Source of the DNA: Desulfurococcales archaeon
Lineage (GTDB): Archaea > Thermoproteota > Thermoprotei_A > Sulfolobales > Desulfurococcaceae
Assembly (NCBI GenBank): GCA_027083045.1
Contig: JALWQP010000060.1
Coordinates: forward strand, 1-22,501
Direction of reading: 5' to 3'
Length of the DNA: 22,501 nucleotides
The position numbers and the translations under genes are program-made. Below the pieces are notes generated by a model, which was not told where the DNA came from, did not search any database, and was given only the letters and a program-made list of their open reading frames with translations. Below, piece by piece: positions 22,413 to 22,501 of the stretch (positions are counted from its first letter, which is position 1; every line of letters starts with the position of its first letter).

Positions 22413-22447
22413 GTTAAAGTAGTGTTTATGGTGTTAAAATAGTGTTT
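22413..22447. repeat. Direct repeat, two 15-mers 20 nt apart, upstream of the 22344 gene
   Basis: GTTAAAGTAGTGTTT (22413-22427) and GTTAAAATAGTGTTT (22433-22447) differ at one base and repeat with a 20-nt period, about two helical turns. They lie about 26-60 nt upstream of the TATA candidate of the 98-aa gene, between it and the end of the next partial gene. This suggests a binding site for an activator or repressor. Confidence 0.5.
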
Positions 22448-22452
22448 CCTGA

Positions 22453-22501
22453 TCACTTAATCCTGATACCCGGTCTACCAGGTCTTATTCTCCTGATCTT
22501 C
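22453..22501 (-). CDS. C-terminal end of an unidentified gene (5' part outside window)
   Basis: On the minus strand a frame open to the window edge ends at TGA (22453-22455) and encodes KIRRIRPGRPGIRIK, a short, strongly basic tail. Such Arg/Gly/Pro-rich ends occur in nucleic-acid-binding proteins, but 16 codons do not allow a family call. It is in line with the 98-aa gene (108-nt gap). The frame could be fortuitous. Confidence 0.3.
   Translation of the reverse strand, partial: KIRRIRPGRPGIRIK

Noticed and set aside
1..22501. CRISPR array, insertion sequence, tRNA or rRNA genes.
   Set aside because: No regular repeats with spacers, transposase-like proteins, T-arm consensus or rRNA motifs were seen by reading; a tRNA scan would settle the tRNA point.

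Overview
The window looks like a compact, AT-rich chromosome segment of a hyperthermophilic crenarchaeon, probably Desulfurococcales-like; I do not name a species. The evidence is a set of archaeal-type enzymes (isopentenyl phosphate kinase, diphthine synthase, archaeal riboflavin synthase, GTP cyclohydrolase III, archaeal-type TrpRS, UPF0248). In addition, TTG/GTG starts are common, several genes have GGTG(A) ribosome binding sites, many promoters carry TATA boxes, and there are two C/D box sRNAs. I saw no mobile elements, CRISPR arrays, tRNAs or rRNAs.

Layout. 1-627 (-): 3'-truncated isopentenyl phosphate kinase, divergent from a GT-C-like membrane protein (685-2112 +). A HAD phosphatase (2064-2786 -) overlaps the end of the latter. 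2890-6636 (+): diphthine synthase followed closely by a complete BtuFCD/FecBCD-type importer (lipid- or membrane-anchored binding protein, permease, ATPase). 6639-7190 (-): cysteine hydrolase, divergent from a C/D sRNA (about 7246-7307 +) and rubrerythrin (7351-7911 +). 7908-9924 (-) and 10013-11203 (+): the mannosylglycerate module, with phosphatase plus cation/proton antiporter on one strand and the synthase on the other. 11421-12698: glutamate dehydrogenase. 12695-15210: UPF0248 protein, small membrane protein, prenyl diphosphate synthase and 5-formyl-THF cyclo-ligase-like protein. 15267-15914: 3-hexulose-6-phosphate synthase. 15929-18172 (-): TrpRS and a deaminase-type amidohydrolase. 18318-20678 (+): riboflavin operon ribB-ribC-ribH-arfA. 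20647-21846 (-): a surface protein. About 21882-21959 (-): a second C/D sRNA. 22048-22344 (-): a cysteine-containing small protein. 22453-22501 (-): a fragment of another gene.

How the genes fit together. Hexulose-phosphate synthase can provide ribulose 5-phosphate, the RibB substrate. ArfA opens the GTP branch, RibH joins the two branches and RibC makes riboflavin. The amidohydrolase divergent from ribB has the ligand pattern of aminopyrimidine/adenosine deaminases and is a candidate for the pyrimidine deaminase step, which to my knowledge lacks an assigned archaeal enzyme. The mannosylglycerate genes sit with a Na+(K+)/H+ antiporter, suggesting a joint salt and heat response. The D' guides of both C/D sRNAs match conserved parts of the 16S decoding centre (helix 44 and the 530 loop).

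Gene packing is extreme: all seven convergent pairs end within about 50 nt of each other, most of them overlapping or nearly abutting. No gene-free stretch exceeds 300 nt. The longest are 11204-11420 (AT-rich gdhA promoter) and 21847-22047 (sRNA).
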